Shown: positions 35,913 to 45,755 of the stretch, piece after piece
How the letters are laid out: every line of letters begins with the position of its first letter
Position numbering within the stretch: position 1 is the stretch's first letter
Assembly: GCA_000961585.1 (NCBI GenBank)
Contig: LADN01000033.1
Coordinates: 1 to 64,000, forward strand
Direction: 5' to 3'
DNA from: Peptococcaceae bacterium BRH_c4a
GTDB taxonomy: Bacteria > Bacillota > Desulfotomaculia > Desulfotomaculales > Desulfocucumaceae
Length of the DNA stretch: 64,000 bases
Position numbers and translations under genes: made by a program
Notes under the pieces: generated by a model
Told to the model about the DNA's origin: nothing
Database searches by the model: none
What the model saw: the letters and a program-made list of their open reading frames with translations, nothing else

Positions 35913-35948
35913 CATCCGGAGATAACTAAAAACCCTCATGCTGCCTCC

Positions 35949-36206
35949 TCAACCCAGAGATTCCCCCAGGCACAGGCCCTTTACCGTTACACCATCAATT
36001 CTTTCCAGATCCTCCTCCAATCCGCGGTACTCCTTTTCTTCGGCCTGCATGGCGAGGGTTATAATTCCCCTTTCCCTGCCGGGATCAGGTATGCCGCAAC
36101 GCATCAAAATCCTGGAACCAAACCTGGTAAGCACCTCCTGCACCTCGGGACCGTGCACCGCCCTTTTTTCCACCAGTATGCCAACCACCCTTATGTCTCT
36201 AGCCAT
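35949..36206 (-). CDS. TM1266-type putative iron-hydrogenase system regulator
   Basis: An 85-residue single ACT/NikR-C-like domain protein: RVVGILVEKRAVHGPEVQEVLTRFG, then RCGIPDPGRERGIITLAM. This matches the small TM1266/TIGR03959 family found beside [FeFe]-hydrogenase maturation genes. ATG at 36206 has GGAGG 7 nt upstream. No hydrogenase genes are in the window, so it is separated from its usual partners or has another role. Confidence 0.75.
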   Translation of the reverse strand: MARDIRVVGILVEKRAVHGPEVQEVLTRFGSRILMRCGIPDPGRERGIITLAMQAEEKEYRGLEEDLERIDGVTVKGLCLGESLG

Positions 36207-36361
36207 GCCAAAACCTCCATCAATATTGGTGTAAATATTATAACCAAAATGAGGAAGGCATATCATCCTTAAATAAAGAATTCAGAATCCAGGAGTCAGA
36301 ATAGAATAAATTCATAGCCCCTGTGGATATGCACCGCACAGGCAAAGTTCATGGGCTCTTA

Positions 36362-37042
36362 TCAGTACACAGAAAGGTTTTTTCGGGGACTCATTGTTTT
36401 TATCAAAAATATACCGGTCAAAAAACCGCCCACATGGGCCCACCAGGCAACTGCGTCGGCGGATCCTCCAAGGGAAGCCGTGCCGTTAAAAATCTGAAGC
36501 ACAAACCACAAGGCCAGGAATATAACTGCCGGGATCTCCACTATGGTAAAGAATATTATTATGGGAATTAGAGTCAGCACCCGGGCCCGGGGAAAGGCTA
36601 CAAAATAAGCCCCCAGCACCCCGGCCACAGCCCCGCTGGCCCCTATGACGGGCACCTCGGAAAAAGGACTGGAGATTATATGGGCTATGCTGCCGGCTAC
36701 ACCCACAGCCAGGTAAAAAAAGAGGTACTTCAGGTGGCCCAGACGATCCTCCACATTATCCCCGAAAACCCACAGGAAAAGCATGTTGCTCAGAACGTGC
36801 ATCCATCCGCCGTGTAAAAATATTGCCGTTATAAACGTAATCATAGAGACATCCAGGGGAGACCCACTTAGTACCAAATGTGTCACATTTGACGGAATAA
36901 GTCCCATATTATAAAAAACCACATTCAGCTCTCCGGGCGGAATCATTATCTCCCTTATAAAAATATATATATTCAACGCTATCAAAATCCAGTTTATAAA
37001 GGGAGTTGTTCTGGGCCTGACACTGTCTCTAAGCGGGATCAC
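36362..37042 (-). CDS. Rhomboid family intramembrane serine protease
   Basis: A 226-residue polytopic protein with six or seven helices. The catalytic Ser is in VIGASGAVAGVLGAY, the His in WWAHVGGFLTGIFL, and the early HGGWMHVLSNMLFLWVFGDNVED loop is typical of rhomboids. GTG at 37042 has GAGG 7 nt upstream. The gene is flanked on both sides by intergenic CAGAATCCAG-type word repeats. Substrate unknown. Confidence 0.92.
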   Translation of the reverse strand: MIPLRDSVRPRTTPFINWILIALNIYIFIREIMIPPGELNVVFYNMGLIPSNVTHLVLSGSPLDVSMITFITAIFLHGGWMHVLSNMLFLWVFGDNVEDRLGHLKYLFFYLAVGVAGSIAHIISSPFSEVPVIGASGAVAGVLGAYFVAFPRARVLTLIPIIIFFTIVEIPAVIFLALWFVLQIFNGTASLGGSADAVAWWAHVGGFLTGIFLIKTMSPRKNLSVY

Positions 37043-37346
37043 GGTAAAACCTCTTTTCGGATAGTTGTAGGGGGTCAGAATCCAGGAGCCAGAATCCAGA
37101 ATAAAACGAACAGACTGAGTTATTAGACCTGGCAGTAGTATTATACCGGCTGCACACTATTATTAATTTCTCTGTCCGGTAATATTTTCTCCTAAAATAT
37201 ATTGACCTTTAAGTCTTATTATAAACCGTTACCGGTTTTTTGGGTGAATAAAATAGACGCCTGAAAATGCTCCGGCGGCTATCAGTCCTGCATGAATTCA
37301 TGCAATTCTATTCTGGATTCTGAATTCTGGATTCTGGATTCTTCTT
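37043..37346. repeat. Intergenic inverted pair of tandem word repeats
   Basis: A left arm of CAGAATCCAG words (37076-37103) and a right arm of CTGGATTCTG words (37309-37341) face each other around about 205 bp of AT-rich sequence. The same word appears at 25416-25448, 36278-36305 and 59599-59631. No gene is seen here. Confidence 0.75.
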
Positions 37347-38219
37347 TCACGGAATTACCTTATTGAGAGGATACTCTATAAGGTCCTGGGCGCCCATTTT
37401 ACGGAGCGGGGGAATAAGATCCCTGACCATCTTTTCGTCCAGCACCACCTCCACGGCCACCCAGTCGCTGTTGTATAACTGAGAGACGGTGGGGTGCTTC
37501 ATGGCTGGCAAAACCGACAGCACATCGTTTATTCTGTCCCCGGGAACATTCATCTTGAGCCCAACCTTGGAATCAGCCTTGAGGGCCCCCTGCAGCAGCA
37601 CCGATAAATTTTCCAGTTTTTCCCTTTTCCAGGGATCCTCCCAGGAGCGGCGGTTGGCGTGCAGCTTGGTGTTTGATTCCAGTATCGTGGCTATTATCCT
37701 GAGGTTGTTTGCCTTTAGAGAGCTTCCCGTTTCTGTCAAATCTGCGATGGCATCCACCAGATCCGGCACCTTAACCTCGGTGGCGCCGTAGGAAAACTCC
37801 ACGGTGGCGCCGACACCGTGTTTTTCCAGGTAATTTTTGGTAACCTTAACCAGTTCGGTGGCGATTCTTTTTCCCTGAAGGTCATAGACCGATTTGATAT
37901 TGCTGTCGTTGGCCACCGCCAGCACCAGCCTTATGGGGTTATTGGTCTGCTTGGAGTACATCAGGTTGGCCACTTCCACCACATCGGCCTCATTTTCCAA
38001 TATCCAGTCAAGACCGCTTAATCCTGCGTCCAAAACCCCTTCATTGACATACCTGGGTATCTCCTGTGCCCGCATCAGCACAACCTCTATCTCCGGATCG
38101 TCAATGGCCGGAAAGTATGACCGGCTTCTCACTGATATATTAAAGCCCGCCCTTTTAAAAAGCTGAAATGTGGCCTCCTGAAGACTACCCTTGGGCAGCC
38201 CCAGTCTAAGTTTATTCAT
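37347..38219 (-). CDS. hisG: ATP phosphoribosyltransferase, long form
   Basis: HisG (290 aa) carries out the first step of histidine synthesis, joining ATP and PRPP. The periplasmic-binding-like catalytic domains hold LGLPKGSL and LSGLDWILE; the PRPP loop is around IVATILESNTKLHANR. The C-terminal 75 residues form the ACT-like histidine-sensing domain of the long (hetero-partner-free) form. GGAGG lies 10 nt before the ATG. No other his genes are nearby. Confidence 0.94.
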   Translation of the reverse strand: MNKLRLGLPKGSLQEATFQLFKRAGFNISVRSRSYFPAIDDPEIEVVLMRAQEIPRYVNEGVLDAGLSGLDWILENEADVVEVANLMYSKQTNNPIRLVLAVANDSNIKSVYDLQGKRIATELVKVTKNYLEKHGVGATVEFSYGATEVKVPDLVDAIADLTETGSSLKANNLRIIATILESNTKLHANRRSWEDPWKREKLENLSVLLQGALKADSKVGLKMNVPGDRINDVLSVLPAMKHPTVSQLYNSDWVAVEVVLDEKMVRDLIPPLRKMGAQDLIEYPLNKVIP

Positions 38220-38323
38220 GCTGAAAATTCCTCCAAAACTCTTTACTGCTTTAACGCTTTATCTTATTAAAGCACCATAGAAACATTATAATCTCCCCTT
38301 CAAAAGGGTGTCAAGCACTTTTT

Positions 38324-41300
38324 TTAGATAACCAGCACTTCCCCATTCCAAAAAAGATATATATACTTCTCCCTGACCTTCTTTCCGGTCAGCATCTCCA
38401 AAGCCCGGGCGTAATAGCTGATTTGCAGCCTGTACCTCTCCCTGATCGTTTCAACTTTGCCGACAGGCGCATAGTCGGTCTTGTAATCCAGCAGTACAAT
38501 TCCATCCGGCTCCTCAAAATAGCAGTCGATAACTCCCTGCAGCAGCAGCGTCTCACCCTGATAGGCCTCGCCCCGCATATCGGGGTACAGCTCATGGCAG
38601 GGTATTTCCATATTGAAGGGCACTTCCCGGTTGACACTTTCTGAGGCCAGCAGCCTGCTGCCCAGGGGTGATTCAAGGAAACGCCGGATTTTGTCCACAT
38701 CCACACTTTTTGCCTGCTGCTCTGTGAGCAGGTCCTTGGCGACCATTTCCTCTATCTGCGCCTCCATATCAACCTGTTTATAATTCAGCCGCTGCATGAC
38801 AAAGTGCAGGACAGTCCCGGCCTCTGCGGCGCTTAAGCCCTTCTTCTCCTCAAGGAACAGGGGTTTCTTGACCAGTGCCGGAAGGTACCCGGAAAAGGCG
38901 CCGGTTTCCCCCAAAAGCTCAGCGTCAAAACGCCTCTTCAGCTCGGTTACCGAAACCTTGGCGGGCACCTTCGAGGCCTTTTCGTACTGATATTCCCAGC
39001 TCAGCCTGCCGGCGATTTCTTCCGGGAAAGCATCGGCTTGCTCTGCGGTATCCAGTCCGTCCAGCCATTGGATAAATTGGCTTTGGTCATGCTCTTTGGC
39101 GGTTTTGCCGCTCAATACATCGCTTTTATTCCATATCCGGATGCCCCATACCGATGGGTCTTCAATCAGAAGTCCGCCGAACCGGCTTCCTATTCCGGCG
39201 CTTTCCCTAAAAACCCCGCAGTCTTTGTGTCTTAGCAGTGCGGGCACAATCCAGTCAAGGTAACTGCCGCCTTTCAGCATTTCATAGGCTGGCAGCTTAT
39301 GCTCCGGGACATCGGCACATTTAGCCCATTTTGCCGCAGCTTTGGGAACATCTCTGACCGCTCCGGTGATGATCAGCTTTTCCCGGGCCCTGGTCAGGGC
39401 GACATAGAGTATCCTCATTTCCTCGGAAAGGGTTTCCGCTTTTATCTTCTCCCGGATAGCCTGCTTTGGAGCGGACGGGTAGGAAAGCCTTCGCCTGTGG
39501 TCAACCACATCGGGGCCGAAGCCGAGCTCCTGGTGCAGTAAAATGCTTTTATTCATGTCCTGCAGGTTGAATTTCTTACCGCAGCCGGAAAGGATCACCA
39601 CCGGGAATTCCAGGCCCTTGCTTTTGTGGATGCTCATTATGCGCACCACATTGTCATTCTCGCCAAGTATTTTGGCGCTTCCCATGTCCCCTTTGCTGCT
39701 TTTTAATTTGTCAACAAAGTTTATAAAATTGAACAGACCTTTGTAGGCCGTTTCTTCAAACTGCCTTGCCCTCTCAAACAAAATACGCAGGTTTGCCTGC
39801 CGCTGCTCTCCTGCCGGCATGGCCCCCACCGTTCCGAAGTAGCCCGTTTCATTGTAAAGCTGCCACAGCAACTGGTCGGTGGCCATGTACAGCGACATGT
39901 CCCTCCACCTTCGCAAATCATTCAAAAATGAAGCCGCCTTTTTTGCCGCCTGGCTTTCACCGCCTTGCGCCAATACCTGCAAGGCATCATAGAGCGCTGC
40001 TTTCCTGCGGGCCAGGCGCAGCTCGGCCAGTTCATCGGTGGTGAAGGAAACAATGGGAGACCTGATCACCGACAGCAGCGGAATATCCTGCAGCGGGTTA
40101 TCAATGATTTGCAGCAGCGACAGAATCACCTGTACTTCAGAGGTTTTAAAAAAACCGGCGCCTGTATCGGCAAAAGCCGGAATTCCCCGCATCGCCAACT
40201 CTTCCATAAAGACATCAGACCATCTCCTCACAGTCCGCAAAAGAATGACCATATCCCGGTAGTCCGCTTTTCGGTATGCCTTCCTGCCCCTATCAAATAT
40301 GCGGAACTCTCTCCCCTGGTCATCCGGCTGCATAAGCTCCCGTATTCGTTTTGCCGCAAGCCGCGCTTCACACTGAATACTGTCCAGCATTTCCTCATCA
40401 TCCGGCTCTTCCTCTGCGGATTCCTGTTCTTCACCGGATAACTCTTCCTCGGAAATAATGTTCCCGCCGCCCCCGGTTTGTATCAGATGAAATTCGGCTG
40501 CCCCCCCTGCCACAGTCGTTTCCTTATCATTTTCTGCGAAAACCGCTCCCGGATTCAAGGCTTCAATATCGGTATAATCCAGTTCTCCCACACTGACCGA
40601 CATGATCTGCTGGAAGATGAAATTGACGGCATTGACGATCTCTTTACGGCTTCTGAAGTTCTTGAACAGCAGTATTTTTCTGAAGGGATTTCCCTTCTCC
40701 GTGGAATAGCTGCTGTACTTATCAAGGAACAGCTCGGGCTTTGCCTGCCTGAACCTGTATATGCTCTGCTTAACATCTCCAACCATAAACACATTGGGCT
40801 TAGCGGTGTCCGCCCTGGAAACCATGCTTATCATTATTTCCTGTATCAGGTTGCTGTCCTGATACTCATCCACAAGAATTTCAGCATAACGATCTCTGTA
40901 ACCTAACGCTGCTCCGGAGGGGCTGATCTCTCCATGCTCATCCTTTTGGGATAGTATTTCAAGACAGAAGTGTTCCAGGTCATTAAAATCAACCACCGAT
41001 TTTTGGCTTTTCTTTGCGGAGTATCTTTCGCCAAAATCCGACACCAGCCCGGCAAGACACTTCATAATCGGGTACATGGCTTTCATGTCATTCAGTATTT
41101 CGGCGGAATCGGCGGTAAATGTTTTTTCTTTCATTCTTTTAATCCGGGCCTTAACGTCATCCCTTATTTTTTTAACATATTCCTGCTTTTCCTTGTCGGC
41201 ATCCTTGCCTGCGGAAGGCAGGCGCTTGAATTCCAGGCTCTGGATCGCTCCATAAACCGCATCCCATTTTGTGCCGCTTTCATCTGTACATACCTTGGAC

Positions 41301-42091
41301 AGCGCATCCAGGCTGGACAGGTCCTCAAGGTAAACGTTCAGATATTTTTCAAGACCTGCCGCATACTTTAAAATATCCGCCGCCCGGGCGATCATTTCTT
41401 TCAAGCCGCAAAGCTCAAGCATGACGGAATTCAGCAGCACCCGCCCCCATGGGGTATCTCCAAAATCCAGCCCTTCAGGGGCATTAAAGCTTTCGGTCAT
41501 TCCATCAAGCCATTTTTCCGGCCATGGACTGCTCTGGATAAAGCTGAACAGGTTCAGCACCATGTCCTGCACTGCCTGGTCATCCCTGTTCCCGCCATAG
41601 CACTCCAAAAGTTCGAAGAAATCCCCATTTTCCTCTTTTTCATATTGGTCTTCGAACAGATCATTCAAAACCTCCAGCTTCATCAATGCAGCTTCGGTTT
41701 CATCGGTGATCCGGAAGCCGGGGTCGATATTGATACTCTGAAAATTGCTGCGGATCACCTCCAGACAAAATGAGTGGATGGTGGTGATACTGGCTTTATT
41801 TAACAAGGTCAGCTGCCTTTGAATATTTTTTGAACCGGGATTTTTCTCTAAAACCGCCGATATGGCTTCGGCAATTCTCTCCCTCATTTCAGTGGCAGCC
41901 GCATTGGTGAAGGTCACTATCAGCAGTCTGTCTATATCCACAGGATTCCCGGGGTCTGTTATCTTCCGGATGATTCTCTCCACCAGCACGGCAGTTTTTC
42001 CTGCCCCTGCAGCCGCAGCCACCAGAAGGTTACAGTCTTTTCCGGTGATGGCCTCCCATTGTTCACCTGTCCAATTGGTATTTTCCTTCAT
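38324..42091 (-). CDS. addA: ATP-dependent helicase/nuclease subunit A
   Basis: AddA (1255 aa) pairs with AddB in double-strand-break repair, the Firmicute counterpart of RecBCD. A UvrD-type helicase has Walker A AAAGAGKTAVL, then ILVDEYQDSN, VGDVKQSIYRFRQA and MSIHKSKGLEFPVV. The RecB-type nuclease at the C-terminus shows GTVLHFVMQ and VLLDYKTDY. ATG at 42091 is favoured by AAGGTGG 8 nt upstream; a GTG four codons earlier is possible. It follows addB by about 55 bp. Confidence 0.95.
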   Translation of the reverse strand: MKENTNWTGEQWEAITGKDCNLLVAAAAGAGKTAVLVERIIRKITDPGNPVDIDRLLIVTFTNAAATEMRERIAEAISAVLEKNPGSKNIQRQLTLLNKASITTIHSFCLEVIRSNFQSINIDPGFRITDETEAALMKLEVLNDLFEDQYEKEENGDFFELLECYGGNRDDQAVQDMVLNLFSFIQSSPWPEKWLDGMTESFNAPEGLDFGDTPWGRVLLNSVMLELCGLKEMIARAADILKYAAGLEKYLNVYLEDLSSLDALSKVCTDESGTKWDAVYGAIQSLEFKRLPSAGKDADKEKQEYVKKIRDDVKARIKRMKEKTFTADSAEILNDMKAMYPIMKCLAGLVSDFGERYSAKKSQKSVVDFNDLEHFCLEILSQKDEHGEISPSGAALGYRDRYAEILVDEYQDSNLIQEIMISMVSRADTAKPNVFMVGDVKQSIYRFRQAKPELFLDKYSSYSTEKGNPFRKILLFKNFRSRKEIVNAVNFIFQQIMSVSVGELDYTDIEALNPGAVFAENDKETTVAGGAAEFHLIQTGGGGNIISEEELSGEEQESAEEEPDDEEMLDSIQCEARLAAKRIRELMQPDDQGREFRIFDRGRKAYRKADYRDMVILLRTVRRWSDVFMEELAMRGIPAFADTGAGFFKTSEVQVILSLLQIIDNPLQDIPLLSVIRSPIVSFTTDELAELRLARRKAALYDALQVLAQGGESQAAKKAASFLNDLRRWRDMSLYMATDQLLWQLYNETGYFGTVGAMPAGEQRQANLRILFERARQFEETAYKGLFNFINFVDKLKSSKGDMGSAKILGENDNVVRIMSIHKSKGLEFPVVILSGCGKKFNLQDMNKSILLHQELGFGPDVVDHRRRLSYPSAPKQAIREKIKAETLSEEMRILYVALTRAREKLIITGAVRDVPKAAAKWAKCADVPEHKLPAYEMLKGGSYLDWIVPALLRHKDCGVFRESAGIGSRFGGLLIEDPSVWGIRIWNKSDVLSGKTAKEHDQSQFIQWLDGLDTAEQADAFPEEIAGRLSWEYQYEKASKVPAKVSVTELKRRFDAELLGETGAFSGYLPALVKKPLFLEEKKGLSAAEAGTVLHFVMQRLNYKQVDMEAQIEEMVAKDLLTEQQAKSVDVDKIRRFLESPLGSRLLASESVNREVPFNMEIPCHELYPDMRGEAYQGETLLLQGVIDCYFEEPDGIVLLDYKTDYAPVGKVETIRERYRLQISYYARALEMLTGKKVREKYIYLFWNGEVLVI

Positions 42092-42148
42092 CACAGTTTC
42101 CACCTTGTCCTATCAAACATTTTGGCGCATGGTCCGGTGCGGCGCATA

Positions 42149-45100
42149 TCACGGTTTACCATATTCACCCATCAGGCTCCAGACCTCTGCGTCCTCCCGA
42201 TCATAAAACAGCTTGAAGGTGTTCTCTTCCCTGGCGGTATCAAACTGGCACACTGCGGAAAAGCCGCAGTATTGGCAGGATGTGATTTCTTTTTTCTTGT
42301 ACGGTTTTATAGAAACATTCCCTTTCATGATCTCCTCACACAGTTTTTTTAACAGCTTCCTTACATATTTCCGGAGCAGCTTGAACTGCTCCGGGGAAGC
42401 TGCCGAGGATTTGCCCAGGACATCTCCCTTATTGATTCTGGCCGGGATAATCAGTGAAGCCCCTTCAATGGTGTGATCCATTTCCCTGATCAGCTTCACA
42501 TCGGCCAGCAGCAATCCCTTCATTTTGAGCTGCCGCATGATGGCCTGTTCGATTTCTTCCCCGGTGATCTTGCCATTCCCTTTCACAATGGGGTCATCAA
42601 TCCTAAAGTAGAGCACACCTCCCGGAAGAACAGGCGGAGTGATATCCAGGCTGTTTTCCCGGATGGCGTCCAGATAGGTGATTAACTGAACCTGAAGCCC
42701 GTAAAATACATCCGACAGCCTGAAATCCCTGCTGCCCGATTTATAGTCTATAATCCGGAGGTAAGTGCCTTCTTCGGTTTTCAGGGCGTCCACCCTGTCA
42801 ATCCTTCCGGTTAAGAATATCTTTTCTCCTGATTCCAGTTCAATGGTAATGGGGGGGAATTTTCTATCATCACCATCCCCAAAGTCCATTTCATAGCCGA
42901 CGGGATTGAAGCCGCCGCGCCGGATATGCTCGGCAATAAGCCAGACAGCCCTTGAAATTACCCTCTTCAGCCTCAAGGTGAGGGCAGTGTATCTTTTTGA
43001 TCCGGACAGACCTGAACCCTGCATCTTTTCCAGCATTTCATCCACAATTCCGGAAACCTTTTCTCTACACCATTCCCGGTCAAATTCCCGCCAGGAAATG
43101 TTCTGTTCAGCAACCTGCCCTGAGAACCTTTCAATCACGGCATGCATAAAGGTGCCTACGTCGGGCGGACTCAGGCGGTATATTTTTCGTTCCCTGGCGC
43201 CCAATCCATACTGAACATAATAGGCGAAAGGGCAGGCGGTATATTTCTCCAGTCTGGATACGCTGGAATAAGCAGGCTCTCCGTAAAGCAAGGCGATTTT
43301 GTCCCTGCTGACCGGTTGGGCAATATTTTTATACCTAAAGGCAAAGCGGGCAGACTGACATTTCGGCTGCCAGTCCTCCTGTGCGGCAAACCAGCGGTAT
43401 ACTCCCTGCCACAAGGGCCTTATGTCCTTTCCATCCGCTTTCCTCCGCAGGGCGGACACCATATGCTTAAAGGCCGGAGTCTTTCCTGTCACCAGTTCCA
43501 TTTCAGCCTTATCCGATTCAGGCTTTAAAATATTGCCGGCTTCGGTTATCGCCGGAAAAAGCTTCCGAAGCCTGGATATAATAATTGATGGCCGCATTGT
43601 TCGACCTTCGTGGTCGGCAATGGGCCAGCTCAACCTGAGATAGTTTCCCGCGGTGGTCAACGCCCTGTATACCAGATATTGCTCGTCAAAGGCTTTGGTC
43701 CTTGTATCACTGGCCAATTCAATACCGGCATTGTTCAGGGCCGCCCTGTCCAGGTCTGATAGGATGCCTTCTTCGGCTGCCGATGAAGGGAACACACCGT
43801 CATTGGCGCCAAGGATATATAACGCTTTGACCTCATGGCTTTTTGAACGCTCCACGCTTCCCACCAGCACCTGGTCAAGGGAAGCGGGAATCAACCCCGC
43901 CTTGTATTCTCCAAGACCTACCCTGATAATATTTGAAAACCTTTCTATGCCAAAGGTTTCATCCCCCATAACCTCAACAGTCTGGTCAAAGACCTCCATT
44001 ACTATATTCCATACCTGAGAGTATTCATTGGCAAGGCTTAACTTACCGCTTTTTCTGAATTGGTCAATACTGGCTTCAATTCTCCCGGGCACTCCGGTGA
44101 CGCAAAGGAAATCATACAGTGCGCCGCAAATTTCAGAGGCTTTTTTTCTGCCTCTGGTTTTCTTTCTAAATTCCAGCAACGGCCCGCAAATATCATATCT
44201 TACTTTATTAATTTCATTGAGCCATCTGTCTTGACCGCTCAAGTCTCTTTCGTCGGGAATCAGGCCGGGGACCATATTCCAGTCCTGCCCGCCGGTCCAG
44301 CGTCCGCCCCGGATGCCGCAGGCCAGAACATAGTTTTCAAGCCTGTCGATACTGCTCCTGTCAACCCCTGTCAGGCCGGTTTTAAGGTAGCGAAATACTG
44401 CTTCGTAAGACCAATTCTCATTGAAAATGTCCAGCATGGACAGAATCAGTCTGACCAGCGGATTATTTGCGATGTCTATTTTTCTGTCAATAAAACAAGG
44501 TATTTCGTACTCTGCGAAGATGACTTCAATAAGCCGGTCATAGGCCGCCAGATTTCTTGTCACAACAGCAATGTCACGGTAGCGCATTCCTTGGTCCCTG
44601 CACAGCCGGACAATTTCCCGCGCGGCAGCTTCAATTTCTGAGAATATATTGACTGAGGAAAACAAGGAAATATCCCGGGTCTTTTCCAGATAGGTTTTAT
44701 ATGGATATGCGTTTATATACCGCTCCAAGTGAGAAAGCTCCGGACTGGTTTTAAACCGGAACAAGGGCTCTTCACCTAAAACGACCTCATTTTCGACCAT
44801 TATGTCCAATTCTCTGGCAATTCTTATAAATTTCCCGTAGGCCCCTTTCACAGCAGAAAAAACATCGGATCGGTCTGAAATACCTTCTCCCCCCAGGCTG
44901 TCGGCACACAAACTGATATTAACCCTTCCCGCCTTTTGCAGCAGCTTTGCAATCAACATGTATTCCTGTGGGGTAAAGCCGGCAAAACCGTCAATCCAAA
45001 TTTCCGCCCCGTCATACAGTGCAATGGAGTTTAGCTTTTCCGAAGCCAGGGTCAGGTCATCATCGGAATCCCTGTACCTCTCTGCTATGGTTTTCTCAAA

Positions 45101-45589
45101 GGCGGCATAGACAGAATTCAGCTCCACCAGTTTGTCCTTTAACGGATTATCGTCCGCAAGGCCTTTGCTTGCATTCTCCAGGGCTCCGGGAGTTATATTG
45201 TACCGTTTGAACTCAGTGATCAAAGTAGACAGCGTATTTACAAAACCCTGGCGGTCGGCTGATTTGGCAAACACCTTGAAGCTGTCCCTCATTTTGTCCA
45301 GTATTCTGTAGATAATCATAGATTTGCCGGCGGAATGGATGTGGGGGTAGGTGATCCCCCCGGCCTCGTTGAATATCCTGAAAGCCATACGCCGGAAGCT
45401 CAAGACTTCGGTCTTGAGGATGCCTCCTGTCCCCAGCGCGCTGATCAGGTTCCTTTCCGCCTGAAAGGTGAACTGCTCCGGAACCAGCAGCACCAAGGGG
45501 TGTGCGCCACTGACTTTTGATTTTATTTCATTCAGGCAGTATCGGGTTTTACCGCTGCCTGCACGGCCAACAATAAAACGAAGGCTCAA
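42149..45589 (-). CDS. addB: ATP-dependent helicase/nuclease subunit B
   Basis: AddB (1146 aa) supplies the second nuclease and Chi recognition. The N-terminal P-loop is IVGRAGSGKTRYCL. The C-terminal nuclease (IDRVDALKTEEGTYLRIIDYKSG) is held by an iron-sulfur cluster: one Cys in YTACPFAYY and three in CQYCGFSAVC. All four are present. It is the first gene of the addBA pair. Confidence 0.95.
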   Translation of the reverse strand: MSLRFIVGRAGSGKTRYCLNEIKSKVSGAHPLVLLVPEQFTFQAERNLISALGTGGILKTEVLSFRRMAFRIFNEAGGITYPHIHSAGKSMIIYRILDKMRDSFKVFAKSADRQGFVNTLSTLITEFKRYNITPGALENASKGLADDNPLKDKLVELNSVYAAFEKTIAERYRDSDDDLTLASEKLNSIALYDGAEIWIDGFAGFTPQEYMLIAKLLQKAGRVNISLCADSLGGEGISDRSDVFSAVKGAYGKFIRIARELDIMVENEVVLGEEPLFRFKTSPELSHLERYINAYPYKTYLEKTRDISLFSSVNIFSEIEAAAREIVRLCRDQGMRYRDIAVVTRNLAAYDRLIEVIFAEYEIPCFIDRKIDIANNPLVRLILSMLDIFNENWSYEAVFRYLKTGLTGVDRSSIDRLENYVLACGIRGGRWTGGQDWNMVPGLIPDERDLSGQDRWLNEINKVRYDICGPLLEFRKKTRGRKKASEICGALYDFLCVTGVPGRIEASIDQFRKSGKLSLANEYSQVWNIVMEVFDQTVEVMGDETFGIERFSNIIRVGLGEYKAGLIPASLDQVLVGSVERSKSHEVKALYILGANDGVFPSSAAEEGILSDLDRAALNNAGIELASDTRTKAFDEQYLVYRALTTAGNYLRLSWPIADHEGRTMRPSIIISRLRKLFPAITEAGNILKPESDKAEMELVTGKTPAFKHMVSALRRKADGKDIRPLWQGVYRWFAAQEDWQPKCQSARFAFRYKNIAQPVSRDKIALLYGEPAYSSVSRLEKYTACPFAYYVQYGLGARERKIYRLSPPDVGTFMHAVIERFSGQVAEQNISWREFDREWCREKVSGIVDEMLEKMQGSGLSGSKRYTALTLRLKRVISRAVWLIAEHIRRGGFNPVGYEMDFGDGDDRKFPPITIELESGEKIFLTGRIDRVDALKTEEGTYLRIIDYKSGSRDFRLSDVFYGLQVQLITYLDAIRENSLDITPPVLPGGVLYFRIDDPIVKGNGKITGEEIEQAIMRQLKMKGLLLADVKLIREMDHTIEGASLIIPARINKGDVLGKSSAASPEQFKLLRKYVRKLLKKLCEEIMKGNVSIKPYKKKEITSCQYCGFSAVCQFDTAREENTFKLFYDREDAEVWSLMGEYGKP

Positions 45590-45689
45590 AAAATCACATC
45601 CCCGGGGGAAAATTACTATTATATAATTCTACCGATATATAATTCTACCGAAGGCCTTCCCATCCTCCACATTACTGCCAAAATATTAC

Positions 45690-45713
45690 GGGGCCTCCCT
45701 TTAAGGCGGCCCC
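45690..45713 (-). terminator. Terminator after fliY
   Basis: GGGGCCGCC and GGAGGCCCC-type arms pair on the minus strand and are followed by GTAATATTTT, 43 bp after the fliY stop. Confidence 0.7.
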
Positions 45714-45755
45714 GCTGTTGTTGATATTTCGTTATGCCTTGATTAACAGATTTTA